64,000 bases of DNA. It comes from JBBQXY01 sp038209195. Lineage in GTDB: Bacteria; Chloroflexota; Ktedonobacteria; Ktedonobacterales; Ktedonobacteraceae. The stretch lies in NCBI GenBank assembly GCA_038209195.1, contig JBBQXY010000004.1, positions 21,298 through 85,297 on the forward strand. The letters are read 5' to 3'. Below the pieces are notes generated by a model. That model was not told where the DNA came from and made no database searches. It worked only from the letters and a program-made list of their open reading frames with translations. A program made the translations under genes and the position numbers. Of this stretch, positions 34,296 through 42,166 are shown piece by piece (the stretch's first letter is position 1; every line of letters starts with the position of its first letter).

Positions 34296-36899
34296 TTAAG
34301 AACCACTATTACCAGAGTTTCTCATGCGGGAGCCGACGGAGCCAATCATTTCGCCAAGCGGGCCAAAAGTAGCCTGGACGATACGCTGAATCTCCGCAGC
34401 GCGATCCTGATTCGTCCAGATGACGTGGATTAGGAAGCTATAGCTGTCATTCATCCCAAAATCATAAAGTGATGGCTTGCTATTCTCCTTCTTTTCCTCT
34501 TTCTCTTTTGTCGATTGTGGCTGCGAATTTGTCAAGAAAACCTCTATCAGTGGATAAGAGACGGATGCGTTATGATTGAGGTCGTTATACTGCTTCTGTA
34601 TTTCGCTGCGGCAGGCTGTAAAAAGGTCTCCGACTTCGGTACCGGACGAGACGAAAAAGCTGCGAATACTGTCTACGAGGTTCGAGCTACTGAAGGACGA
34701 GGTAGCAGTGCTCGTTTGTGCTGAAGGTTGACCGCTATTTGCGTTTGTCGAGGAGGTTTGTGCCTGGGTAGTTCTCTGCACGACCATGCCAATACCCAGG
34801 AAACTGGCAAGGGTAATAATGGCATTGCCAAGCCACGAGTTCGCGAACTGGTTTTGAGGTAGAAAGGCAATAACTTCCGCCGCCACAAACAAGATCAGGA
34901 CAATCACCGCGACGCCAATCAGCACCGAGAGCAGTACGCGATTTCGCCACAGCAACTGCTCTGTGTTTTTCTTGACCTCCTCTACCTCTGCTTTGACATC
35001 GTCGGTGACATCCGCTACAAAGGCTTGTTCGCAGCGCTGCATAAACTGGTTCAAAATGGACTCTGTCACAGCCTCCGTGGTAATCGAGCGTAGATTTTGC
35101 TGGCCCGTGATGAGAGACTGCCACACGTCGGCCTGTTCGATCAAGGCGATACGCAATTGCGATGACAGCTCTCGCGACATCACTGCTGGCGCATCATCGC
35201 TATATTCTATGGCGTGCGCACGACAGATCGTTGTCTGCGCCTTGGGGCTACTGATCCAGACGATAGCTGCCTGCCAATAATCGAGGCTATGCTTGATGGA
35301 GTGAAGAGCATTGCTTGGCAAGCAGTCATCCTGCTCGTCGGGATTCTGTGGACTATAGGGTGAGTTCGTAGGGCCATAAGTCGGATAGGATGGACTTGTA
35401 GGACCATAGGAAGGACTTGTGGGGCCATAGGATGGGCTCGTAGGACCATAGGGTGAGCTTGTAGTGCCATAGGACGGACTCGTGGGACCATAGGACGGAT
35501 AATAAGGTGAGCCATACAACTGATACTGAGCATTCTGGATCGCAGTTTTAATTCTATTGTAGGCTCCATCCATTGCACTGCTGAGAGCCGAGATCTGGTG
35601 CTGGATATGGATAATATCGCGCGCATTGAAGACGCTTTGCCAGGCATTAAAGAGCTTCTGCATGAGTATTTTTTTCTGTCTACGCCCGGCATCGCTGTTA
35701 TCATCCTTGAGCGCGTCGAGGGCATTTTCGATGGGAACGACGAAGAGGGCCACCCCCCAGGAGAGTGTGCAGAGCGAACGCCCAGCTTCATAGGCCACCA
35801 TGCCAATCTCGTAATTCTCAAAGTTTTGCCCCACGTACAAACTTTCGCGTACATACCCATCCCAGGCTTCCAGGAAGCGGACGGTTAATCCCGTGTAGCG
35901 TTTGATGGCAACACCCACATCACGCGCTGAATTTGCGCCATTGTCTTCAGGGGTAATAGAGGGAGCAACACCAAGAATAGTCGGAACTATTTTATCGCGA
36001 TTGGCCTTAATGCGTTGCGGATCCAAAACCTCATTTGGTTTGACATATAATTGGGTTAGGCAGTTTAATACGCGGCGCGTGATGCCATACAGCTCATAGC
36101 TTGGCGGAAGAGGATTGCTCATCGCGTCGCTATTGCTGATGCCAACACTGGTAAAAATATCGGTGTCATCTTTGGGAATATAGAGATAAGAATAGGGAAA
36201 AGTTGTGATACTGGCGATATCTTGTGCCGGGATATCAACCTCGTAGATTGTTCCCGTAGTATCGTTCGTCGTGACCAGTTTGATTTGCAGTCCTACGATG
36301 CGATTGAACATGGCGCGCCACACACTAGTATTCCAGACGGCGTCGCTCGGCTCCACGGGCAGTTTTGCGAATGGGTCGCTGTTGAGTAGGCCAGGACGAG
36401 AGGTCGGCAACACAGCGAGCTGGTCAGCATCGTTGTCAGAATGTTGTGGCAATAAGGTTTCGAGTACAGTATCGACCAGGTCAAAGGCCGCAATCTGGTC
36501 ATTCGCTTGCTGGAACTTCCCATCAAGGGCTGCCAGCAGTACACGACTGCGCAGTTCCAGCAAGTTCCAACCCAGCAAGAAAGCATCGTGCAACGTCTGG
36601 AACGCTTTGTCACCGAGCAAAGTGTTGCCACCAGAGGCATCATCATGCTGCGCAGGTGAATTTACTGGGACGGGCGTTCCACCGCCAACAGGTGGCTGAT
36701 CGCCACTACTCCCCCCACCTGCTGTGGGCGGGATGTCAGAACCAGATGATGTGGGTGGGATATCAGAGCCAGGTTGTGTCTGGCTGGCATACCCTGTAGA
36801 TGAAGTTTGCGCGGGCGGTGTGCCAGTGACTTGATTTTGTTGGTAGGGATACTGGTTCGGGTCGATATTTGAGCCTGGATTCTGGTCTTGACCGCTCAT
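34296..36899 (-). CDS. Large membrane protein with RNA-polymerase-II-CTD-like heptad repeats
   Basis: 867 aa from ATG at 36899, with GGAGGGG upstream (GTG at 36905 is the alternative). Residues 1-90 are disordered, rich in Pro/Gln/Gly/Ser, with a repeated GSDIPPT motif. Residues 95-460 are a helical, apparently soluble region with no family I recognise. Residues 470-521 hold tyrosine-led heptads, four of them exactly YGPTSPS. Two TM helices follow at about 654-682 (VLLSVLIGVAVIVLILFVAA) and 688-710, then a Ser/Thr/Gln-rich linker and a C-terminal domain of about 110 residues (DSYSFLIHVIWTNQDRAAEI). The gene stands alone with its own terminator. Function is unknown. Confidence 0.88.
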   Translation of the reverse strand: MSGQDQNPGSNIDPNQYPYQQNQVTGTPPAQTSSTGYASQTQPGSDIPPTSSGSDIPPTAGGGSSGDQPPVGGGTPVPVNSPAQHDDASGGNTLLGDKAFQTLHDAFLLGWNLLELRSRVLLAALDGKFQQANDQIAAFDLVDTVLETLLPQHSDNDADQLAVLPTSRPGLLNSDPFAKLPVEPSDAVWNTSVWRAMFNRIVGLQIKLVTTNDTTGTIYEVDIPAQDIASITTFPYSYLYIPKDDTDIFTSVGISNSDAMSNPLPPSYELYGITRRVLNCLTQLYVKPNEVLDPQRIKANRDKIVPTILGVAPSITPEDNGANSARDVGVAIKRYTGLTVRFLEAWDGYVRESLYVGQNFENYEIGMVAYEAGRSLCTLSWGVALFVVPIENALDALKDDNSDAGRRQKKILMQKLFNAWQSVFNARDIIHIQHQISALSSAMDGAYNRIKTAIQNAQYQLYGSPYYPSYGPTSPSYGTTSSPYGPTSPSYGPTSPSYGPTSPSYPTYGPTNSPYSPQNPDEQDDCLPSNALHSIKHSLDYWQAAIVWISSPKAQTTICRAHAIEYSDDAPAVMSRELSSQLRIALIEQADVWQSLITGQQNLRSITTEAVTESILNQFMQRCEQAFVADVTDDVKAEVEEVKKNTEQLLWRNRVLLSVLIGVAVIVLILFVAAEVIAFLPQNQFANSWLGNAIITLASFLGIGMVVQRTTQAQTSSTNANSGQPSAQTSTATSSFSSSNLVDSIRSFFVSSGTEVGDLFTACRSEIQKQYNDLNHNASVSYPLIEVFLTNSQPQSTKEKEEKKENSKPSLYDFGMNDSYSFLIHVIWTNQDRAAEIQRIVQATFGPLGEMIGSVGSRMRNSGNSGS
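35337..35492 (-). repeat. In-frame heptad repeat encoding YGPTSPS units
   Basis: Residues 470-521 of the encoded protein read as consecutive heptads: YGPTSPS, YGTTSSP, YGPTSPS three times, a short YPT, YGPTNSP and YSPQNPD. At DNA level the repeats are not identical (Pro, Ser and Thr codons vary), so the peptide pattern seems to be kept by selection and is not a fresh DNA expansion. The unit differs from the eukaryotic Pol II CTD consensus YSPTSPS only at position 2. Confidence 0.9.
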
Positions 36900-36905
36900 A
36901 TTCAC

Positions 36906-37456
36906 CCCTCCTATATCAATTTTCCTTCTGTTGCAGGCTCTAACCTGGCAGAACTACCATGTTTCCACATATGGCTAAGTTGAGCTCATTATAATAGGTG
37001 GATCGTATTTTATCAATTATTTCGTCAAAATGGATCAGGGCCTCTCAAAAGTTGCCCAAAGCAGTAATCATTCCCCGGTCGCGCCATTACACCTCTTGCT
37101 TGCTTTTCCGAAATATGCTATACTCTTCCTAGAGGTACCACAAGGTACCCTTCGTTAGAACCCGTAGCATCCTTCGAGATCTCTCTCATCATCATCCCCT
37201 AACACTTCAACCAACAAAAAAGCAATATCCCAAATGTCCCAAGTCACAAATGTCCGAAACATCCCATCCATCACAACCTCTCAGGCATTATTCTATCGAA
37301 TACAAGACTACTGAGAACTGGAGATCACAAATGTCCCAACCATCACAAAGGCCCAAGCAGGAGAACGCTACCGCACGAGACAACAAGACGTTTGAGAAAC
37401 CCTGCAAAATGGATGGGCCGAGTCGTAGCTCTCGTCAGGTGAAAATTGATAAAGCA
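36906..37456. other. Gene-poor region between two minus-strand genes
   Basis: About 550 bases. It contains the promoter region of the heptad-repeat gene (minus strand), a plus-strand promoter-like pair at 37096-37124, and the palindromic block GGTACCACAAGGTACC (about 37135-37150). It also has several imperfect repeats of CACAAATGTCC or CCCAAATGTCC between 37220 and 37345. A plus-strand frame (37250-37558) crosses into the next gene but shows no coding evidence. Confidence 0.5.
37096..37124 (+). promoter_or_regulatory. Plus-strand promoter-like sequence in a minus-strand region
   Basis: TTGCTT (37096-37101) and TATACT (37119-37124) are spaced by 17 bases. Transcription would run rightward into the 3' end of the acyl-activating-enzyme gene, antisense to it, with no convincing gene to serve. 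Confidence 0.45.
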
Positions 37457-38791
37457 TTACAGTACACGCTGTACGCGACGGCGTTTGATACCTGTCGCTT
37501 GTGGCAACAAACCTTGTTCTATGATGGTGATTGCGGGATCACAATCGTAGTGTGCTAGCGTTGACTCTACGCTCTCAAGGACGGCTTGCTTGATAGTATC
37601 AAACGAGGATGAGGCGGTGGAGGACACTGAGAGGTAGATGTGCAACTGTCCAGTTTTTTCCTGTACGACCTGATAATCTGCAATATCAGGGCTGGCGAGT
37701 AGGATCATACGGCGTATAGTATCGGGAAAAAAGGGGCGCGTACCGCCTGTCTGTGACGAGAAGTAGCAAATATCGTCACAGCGTCCCTCGATAGCACGGA
37801 TGACGCGAAATGGAGAGCCGCAGGCACATTTTTGGGTCTCTAATTGCAACACATCGTTAAGGCGATAGCGAATGATAGGCTGCGTGCGTCGCCACATGTC
37901 TGTTACAATGGGCATGACCCGCGCTCCATCTGCATTCCCATCAGAGATGGGCTCGAATTGCATGGCAACAACATCTTCCTGGATATGCAGTGAGCCATGA
38001 GCACAACTAACGGCCAACAGACCTTCGGTACACTGATAAATCTGCTCTACGGGTGCTTGAAACAGTGCCTCTAGACGCGCCTTATCGTGCGGCTCCAGCA
38101 CTTCCGCTACCGAGATCAACCGTTCTGGTTGGATGCGTAGTTTCCCTTGCACACGTTCATCCGCCAGGAAACCCAGCAGCGAGGGTGGCCCCACAACGAT
38201 AGCAGGCTGAAAGGTGTTAAGGGCAGAGACAGCCTGTGGTAGTGGCAACATGAGGTCAAAGTAGCGAAACTGGATCAGCATACCGCCTATTTGCTCGTAC
38301 AGATTGCTATTGGAGCGCAAGAAAAAGGCAATGCGCAAGCGACGAGGTCGCACACTATGTAGTGTTCGTGCCAGGATTGTACCCGCCCATGCCGCTTGTT
38401 CCCACGAATTAGCCAGGAACAAGCCACGATGGCCAGAGGTACCGGAGGATAAACCAACCGTGATACCATCAAGCACTGGCGCAAAATTACGACTGCGCTC
38501 GGCGTGTAGCGCGATGTTCATGGCGGCCTCACGCGCAATACCACGCGTATTAAAGGTGGAGAAGTGCTCCATCATCAGGTGTTTGTCTACCGTGGGCAAC
38601 TCACGCCACTCGCGCACATCGTATCCAGCCCAGTGCTCACGATAGAACGGCGCGTGCTGTAAAGCATACTGCACAATGCGTTGTGCATGCTGTTCCTGGT
38701 AACGTTCCAAGGTAGTTCCGCGCAAATGCTGCCAGCGCCAGCGAGCTTGCATAAAGTTGGAGGCAATCAATGACAGGTTACCTACCTTCAT
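37457..38791 (-). CDS. F390-synthetase/PaaK-like acyl-activating (adenylate-forming) enzyme
   Basis: 444 aa. The adenylation fold is recognisable from the P-loop-like LSSGTSGHRGLFL (about 113-125), the GPPSLLGFLADERV and YQCTEGLLAVSC segments, and the IIRYRLNDVLQLE hinge, in the style of phenylacetate-CoA ligases and F390-synthetase-related proteins. A Cys pair follows (CACGSPF). Such enzymes activate carboxylic acids with ATP and pass them to CoA or another acceptor. It is the last gene of a four-gene operon with a metallo-hydrolase (4-nt overlap), an epimerase-like reductase and a KAS III, which suggests activation of a fatty acid or a product of the condensing enzyme. Confidence 0.88.
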   Translation of the reverse strand: MKVGNLSLIASNFMQARWRWQHLRGTTLERYQEQHAQRIVQYALQHAPFYREHWAGYDVREWRELPTVDKHLMMEHFSTFNTRGIAREAAMNIALHAERSRNFAPVLDGITVGLSSGTSGHRGLFLANSWEQAAWAGTILARTLHSVRPRRLRIAFFLRSNSNLYEQIGGMLIQFRYFDLMLPLPQAVSALNTFQPAIVVGPPSLLGFLADERVQGKLRIQPERLISVAEVLEPHDKARLEALFQAPVEQIYQCTEGLLAVSCAHGSLHIQEDVVAMQFEPISDGNADGARVMPIVTDMWRRTQPIIRYRLNDVLQLETQKCACGSPFRVIRAIEGRCDDICYFSSQTGGTRPFFPDTIRRMILLASPDIADYQVVQEKTGQLHIYLSVSSTASSSFDTIKQAVLESVESTLAHYDCDPAITIIEQGLLPQATGIKRRRVQRVL

Positions 38792-39648
38792 GGAACCCTC
38801 TTCATTTCTCGTGCAAAGGCCACTGGACAGTGACTGGGAACAATGCGCACGGTGGGATAGGCTTGCGCAAAGGTTTGTAAATGGTTGATGGTCGTGCGTA
38901 CTTCCTTGAAGTCATCTACAAAGAAGGAGGTAATGCGGTGCGGTGGGCGTTGCTCATAAATTGAGCGCGTTAGCCAGCAGCCATCGGCAGCAAACAGGAT
39001 ATCGCCACTGGCGGTATGCACCAACATGCCTATCTGACCATGGGCGTGGCCCGGCAAGGAGACGAGTTGTAGTGTGCCATCACCAAAAAGATCATGCGTT
39101 GCGCCCAGACCCGGCAATACCGCTCCTGTAAAAGCCGGTAGGAGCGTAGCTCGTTCGCGAAAGTCGTCGGGCAGGAGGGCAGGAATATAGCCACGACGAA
39201 GAGCGTTGAGGCCGCGACGAGGGAGAATATCCGCGTAGGCCGTTTGTGCTGTTATCAATTCGGCACGCGGGAAATCGCGCAGTCCCGCGATATGGTCGGC
39301 GTGAAAATGCGAGATAATTACGCGCGCAATATCGCCCGCTACCAGACCCAAACGTGACAGTTGGGCGATGACCGCGAGTTCTGGTTGCAGGTAGAGTGGC
39401 GTGGCGCGACGATAGAGTGAAAAAGGGAGATGTTGGGTGACTTCCAACAGCCTTGGTGCGTAGCCAGCGTCCCACAGTGTCCAACCGTACTGAGGATGCT
39501 GCAACAATGCCACCAGGGCATGGCAGTGAATGCGACGATGCAGCCCACCCTGAATAACATGATTTTCCCAGGCCAGACAGTAGCCAGTGTCGAGCATATG
39601 ACATTGCACAGTGGGAATGGTAGAGAAAGAGGGGGAAGTCTTGCTCAT
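38788..39648 (-). CDS. Metallo-beta-lactamase-fold hydrolase (lactonase-like)
   Basis: 286 aa with the dimetal motif VIISHFHADHIAGLRDF (HxHxDH), the later His in SLPGHAHGQIGML, the Asp in ILFAADGCWL and a final His near IVPSHCPVAF. The arrangement matches the acyl-homoserine-lactonase-like branch of the fold, which opens lactones or hydrolyses thioesters. It overlaps both neighbours by 4 nt (epimerase upstream, acyl-activating enzyme downstream), so it is firmly part of the operon. In this setting it could release or hydrolyse a beta-lactone or acyl-thioester intermediate; that is inference. Confidence 0.92.
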   Translation of the reverse strand: MSKTSPSFSTIPTVQCHMLDTGYCLAWENHVIQGGLHRRIHCHALVALLQHPQYGWTLWDAGYAPRLLEVTQHLPFSLYRRATPLYLQPELAVIAQLSRLGLVAGDIARVIISHFHADHIAGLRDFPRAELITAQTAYADILPRRGLNALRRGYIPALLPDDFRERATLLPAFTGAVLPGLGATHDLFGDGTLQLVSLPGHAHGQIGMLVHTASGDILFAADGCWLTRSIYEQRPPHRITSFFVDDFKEVRTTINHLQTFAQAYPTVRIVPSHCPVAFAREMKRVP

Positions 39649-40622
39649 GTCTTTGCCTTCAACGCGGCTATGGTACGTTCAATGCCAACGGCGAGCGTGA
39701 TACAGGGAGTATAGCCCAGATCGCGTTTAGCGGCGAAAATATCGTAGGTCTGCGTTCGCCCCAGAATGGCGGCGGAGTAGCGCGTTAACAGTGGTTCTTT
39801 GCCGGTCAAGGCCGCTTGCCATTCCATAGCGCGTGCGGCGACAAGGGCGACTGGCAGTGAAATCTGACGTAAGTTCGTCGGCAGGTCGAGCTGTTGCAGC
39901 ACGGCGCGTATTACCTCCCACAGTGGGACGTGTTCATCATTGGTAATGGTATATGTTCTGCCAATGGCAGTCTCTGTTTCAAGGGCGAGCAAGAGGGCTT
40001 GTACCACATTCTCTACATAGGTCAAGTCTACGAGATTACGCCCATTGCCGATTTGTGGCAAACGCCCCTGTCGTGCAGCAGCGATGAGCCGTGGCAGAAG
40101 TGACTGATCTCCTGGTCCAAAGATGGCTTTGGGGCGCAAGATAATCGTCTCTAGCTTCGCAGTTGACTGATTGACCAGGTCTTCGCCTAGCTTTTTCGTC
40201 AGTGAGTAGACGGAGGCGAATCGGCGCGGATACGGCACCGCCTCCGTGGCATTGTGCTGATCGTGTCCGTCGAAGACGACGCTGGGAGATGAGACATAGA
40301 GCAACCGCCTCACGTTATGTGTAAGGCAGCCTTGTAGCACAGTCTGTGTGCCACCGACGTTGATGGCATGGAAGTCGTCCTCTTTCCCCCATGGAGCCGA
40401 GAGCGCGCCAACATGGTAGACCGCGTCCATTTTCGCACAAGCCATGGTCACGGCAGCAGTGTCGCGCAAATCAGCCTGGACAGCCATGGCACCTTGCTGT
40501 ACTAGGGCACTCACCTGAGTAAAGGTTCTGCCCAGCAGGTGGACGGTATGCCCTTTTTCCAGCAAGGCTTGGGCCAGGTGCTGCCCCAGAAACCCTGTTC
40601 CGCCAGTAACGAGAATATTCAT
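39645..40622 (-). CDS. NAD-dependent epimerase/dehydratase-family reductase (3-beta-HSD/OleD-like)
   Basis: 325 aa extended SDR: MNILVTGGTGFLGQHLAQAL opens the protein with the GxxGxxG cofactor motif, LLYVSSPSVVFDG carries the Ser, and YPRRFASVYSLTKKLGEDLV places the catalytic Tyr and Lys (YxxxK). The closest general types are 3-beta-hydroxysteroid dehydrogenases and OleD, which reduces 2-alkyl-3-ketoacids made by the thiolase OleA. With a KAS III just upstream (20 nt) the same logic may apply: reduction of a beta-keto product. AAGGAA precedes the start. Confidence 0.9.
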   Translation of the reverse strand: MNILVTGGTGFLGQHLAQALLEKGHTVHLLGRTFTQVSALVQQGAMAVQADLRDTAAVTMACAKMDAVYHVGALSAPWGKEDDFHAINVGGTQTVLQGCLTHNVRRLLYVSSPSVVFDGHDQHNATEAVPYPRRFASVYSLTKKLGEDLVNQSTAKLETIILRPKAIFGPGDQSLLPRLIAAARQGRLPQIGNGRNLVDLTYVENVVQALLLALETETAIGRTYTITNDEHVPLWEVIRAVLQQLDLPTNLRQISLPVALVAARAMEWQAALTGKEPLLTRYSAAILGRTQTYDIFAAKRDLGYTPCITLAVGIERTIAALKAKT

Positions 40623-40642
40623 TGGTTCCTTCTAGCTAAATA

Positions 40643-41632
40643 TTAGAAAGTGAGGGCGATACCACCTATGGTCAGACCTGCGCCAGTGCCTACCAAGAGC
40701 ACGCGATCCCCACGGCGAATACGCCCACTGTAGACAGCTTCGGTCAAGGTAAGGGGAATGGAGGCAGCTACACAATTTCCGCGCAGGGCGAGATTTTTCA
40801 CTACCTGATCGCTGGTAAATCCGAGGCGTGTAATGAGTTGATCGATGGCGTGGCGGCTGGCCTGATGGGGGACGACGGCATCAACCTGGCAACGCTCCCA
40901 CTGTAGGTGTGAGAAGAAGCTATCCATAAATGGCTCAGCCAGTTGTGTAGCTTGTCGGAAGACAGCGATACCGCGCATATGAAACATGTTCATTTCAGGT
41001 GTTGTCTTTGGGTCGTTGGGGTGGTGCCGTGTGCCACCGCCCACGAGCTCGGTCAGGTCAGCGCCGCTACTGTGCGTCTCGAACTGTGTATGCCAGAGCG
41101 CGCTGGCCTCTCCTGCTTGGCTACGAGTGATCACGGCGGCGGCGGCGGCATCGCCAAAAAGGACGGAACTCTCTCGCTCGCGGGGATTGAGTGAACGCGT
41201 CACAAATTCGCTGCTGACAATCAGTACCGTCTGGTAGGCAGCGGCGGCAACCAGATGGGCGGCGGTTTGCAATGCAAAGAGGAAACTCAAGCAGGTGGCA
41301 TTTACGTCGAAACAAGCACTCCTCCCCTCTGGGGCGTTCAGTTCTCTTTGCAGGAAAGCGGCGGTACAGGGGATGGTCTGTTGCACCGCGGTGGATGCGC
41401 TGATGATGGCGTCTACATTGCCCACGTGCAATCCCGCCGCCTCTAAGGCCATGCGAGCAGCGTTGCTCCCCATACTGACGGTTGTTTCATCAGTCACGTA
41501 GCGTCGCTCTTGTACGCCAGTCACACGCTCAATCCACTCTGCTGGGATACCTAGTTGCGCCTCAAGATCGGCATTGGTGACACGACGTTCGGGCAAGTAG
41601 CAACCCAGTCCCGCGATTTTTACTGGTAGCAT
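40643..41632 (-). CDS. 3-oxoacyl-ACP synthase III (KAS III/OleA-like condensing enzyme)
   Basis: 329 aa. The thiolase fold has the Cys-His-Asn triad: Cys114 in FDVNATCLSFLFALQ, His256 in AVVPHQASRHAID and Asn286 in LALRGNCVAASIPLTL. GTGAGLTIGG closes the protein. The enzyme should load an acyl group on Cys114 and condense it with a second acyl or malonyl thioester. It is the first gene of the operon with the reductase, metallo-hydrolase and acyl-activating enzyme; there is no acpP or fab gene nearby, so this is not the housekeeping FabH locus. Ribosome site AGGATGGA precedes the ATG. Confidence 0.94.
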   Translation of the reverse strand: MLPVKIAGLGCYLPERRVTNADLEAQLGIPAEWIERVTGVQERRYVTDETTVSMGSNAARMALEAAGLHVGNVDAIISASTAVQQTIPCTAAFLQRELNAPEGRSACFDVNATCLSFLFALQTAAHLVAAAAYQTVLIVSSEFVTRSLNPRERESSVLFGDAAAAAVITRSQAGEASALWHTQFETHSSGADLTELVGGGTRHHPNDPKTTPEMNMFHMRGIAVFRQATQLAEPFMDSFFSHLQWERCQVDAVVPHQASRHAIDQLITRLGFTSDQVVKNLALRGNCVAASIPLTLTEAVYSGRIRRGDRVLLVGTGAGLTIGGIALTF

Positions 41633-41673
41633 AGAGTTCCATCCTGTCTTTGTTGCATATTCTTGGAGTCCAA

Positions 41674-41700
41674 TGTAGCGTTTGTAGCGTTTGTAGTCGA
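41674..41700. promoter_or_regulatory. Tandem 9-bp direct repeats upstream of the KAS III gene
   Basis: TGTAGCGTT occurs twice in tandem (41674-41682, 41683-41691) and is followed by the variant TGTAGTCGA, about 40 bases upstream of the KAS III start. The spacing is shorter than a helix turn, but it may still be an operator or a small repeat. An ATTATA (-10 complement) lies further upstream, near 41725. Confidence 0.4.
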
Positions 41701-41767
41701 TGTCGCCAACCGTTATCTGAACAGTATTATATGCTTAACAGGATGGTGTTCGTATGGGGCATGTGAC

Positions 41768-42151
41768 CTATTTCTGCTTGGTGACCTCTAAATAAATAAG
41801 CAGGGACATGGCGTCGAGGCGCATGACGTTGTCCGATGAGCCCTTGGTTTTAATGGCTCCCTGCATATAGTTTGAGGCGGGGTTGGCATCGCACCAGAAG
41901 ATATCAACCAGGTCTTCGCTACTACCCTGGACAATCAGGTCTGGTCCGCCTTGCACGCCTTGAGTATTGTCGCCGTCATGAACAGAGGTCTGAGCGTCTT
42001 TAATAACCATGGTGAAGCCAGCATTGATATCAGTTGCCTCAATGTAGATGACACAATTCCAGTTGCGCAATGAACGGATGACGCGTGTACTGGCACGAGC
42101 TTGCGTAATGTAGTCGTCGAGGGCTTCGCGCAGCTCTTCGCGTGTTGCCAT
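41768..42151 (-). CDS. SCP2 sterol-binding-domain-like protein
   Basis: 127 aa. The pattern VIYIEATDINAGFTMVIKDA followed by PDLIVQGSSEDLVDIFWCD, NPASNYMQGAIKTKGSSDN and a final hydrophobic helix (AMSLLIYLEVT) matches stand-alone SCP2-like domains, which bind lipids or acyl-CoAs in a hydrophobic tunnel. It lies 15 nt downstream of the monoamine oxidase-like gene and 135 nt upstream of the KAS III operon, all on the minus strand, so it could carry a hydrophobic substrate for either. Confidence 0.82.
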   Translation of the reverse strand: MATREELREALDDYITQARASTRVIRSLRNWNCVIYIEATDINAGFTMVIKDAQTSVHDGDNTQGVQGGPDLIVQGSSEDLVDIFWCDANPASNYMQGAIKTKGSSDNVMRLDAMSLLIYLEVTKQK

Positions 42152-42166
42152 AGGGATTTCTCTCCT

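Noticed and set aside
35337..35492. CRISPR or simple tandem DNA repeat
   Set aside because: Units are 21 bases with variable codons, in frame, without spacers; the pattern is at peptide level.
37250..37558. Plus-strand open frame of 102 codons after a promoter-like pair
   Set aside because: Low-complexity N-terminus from repeated DNA motifs, no ribosome site, and its last third is antisense to the well-supported acyl-activating-enzyme gene.
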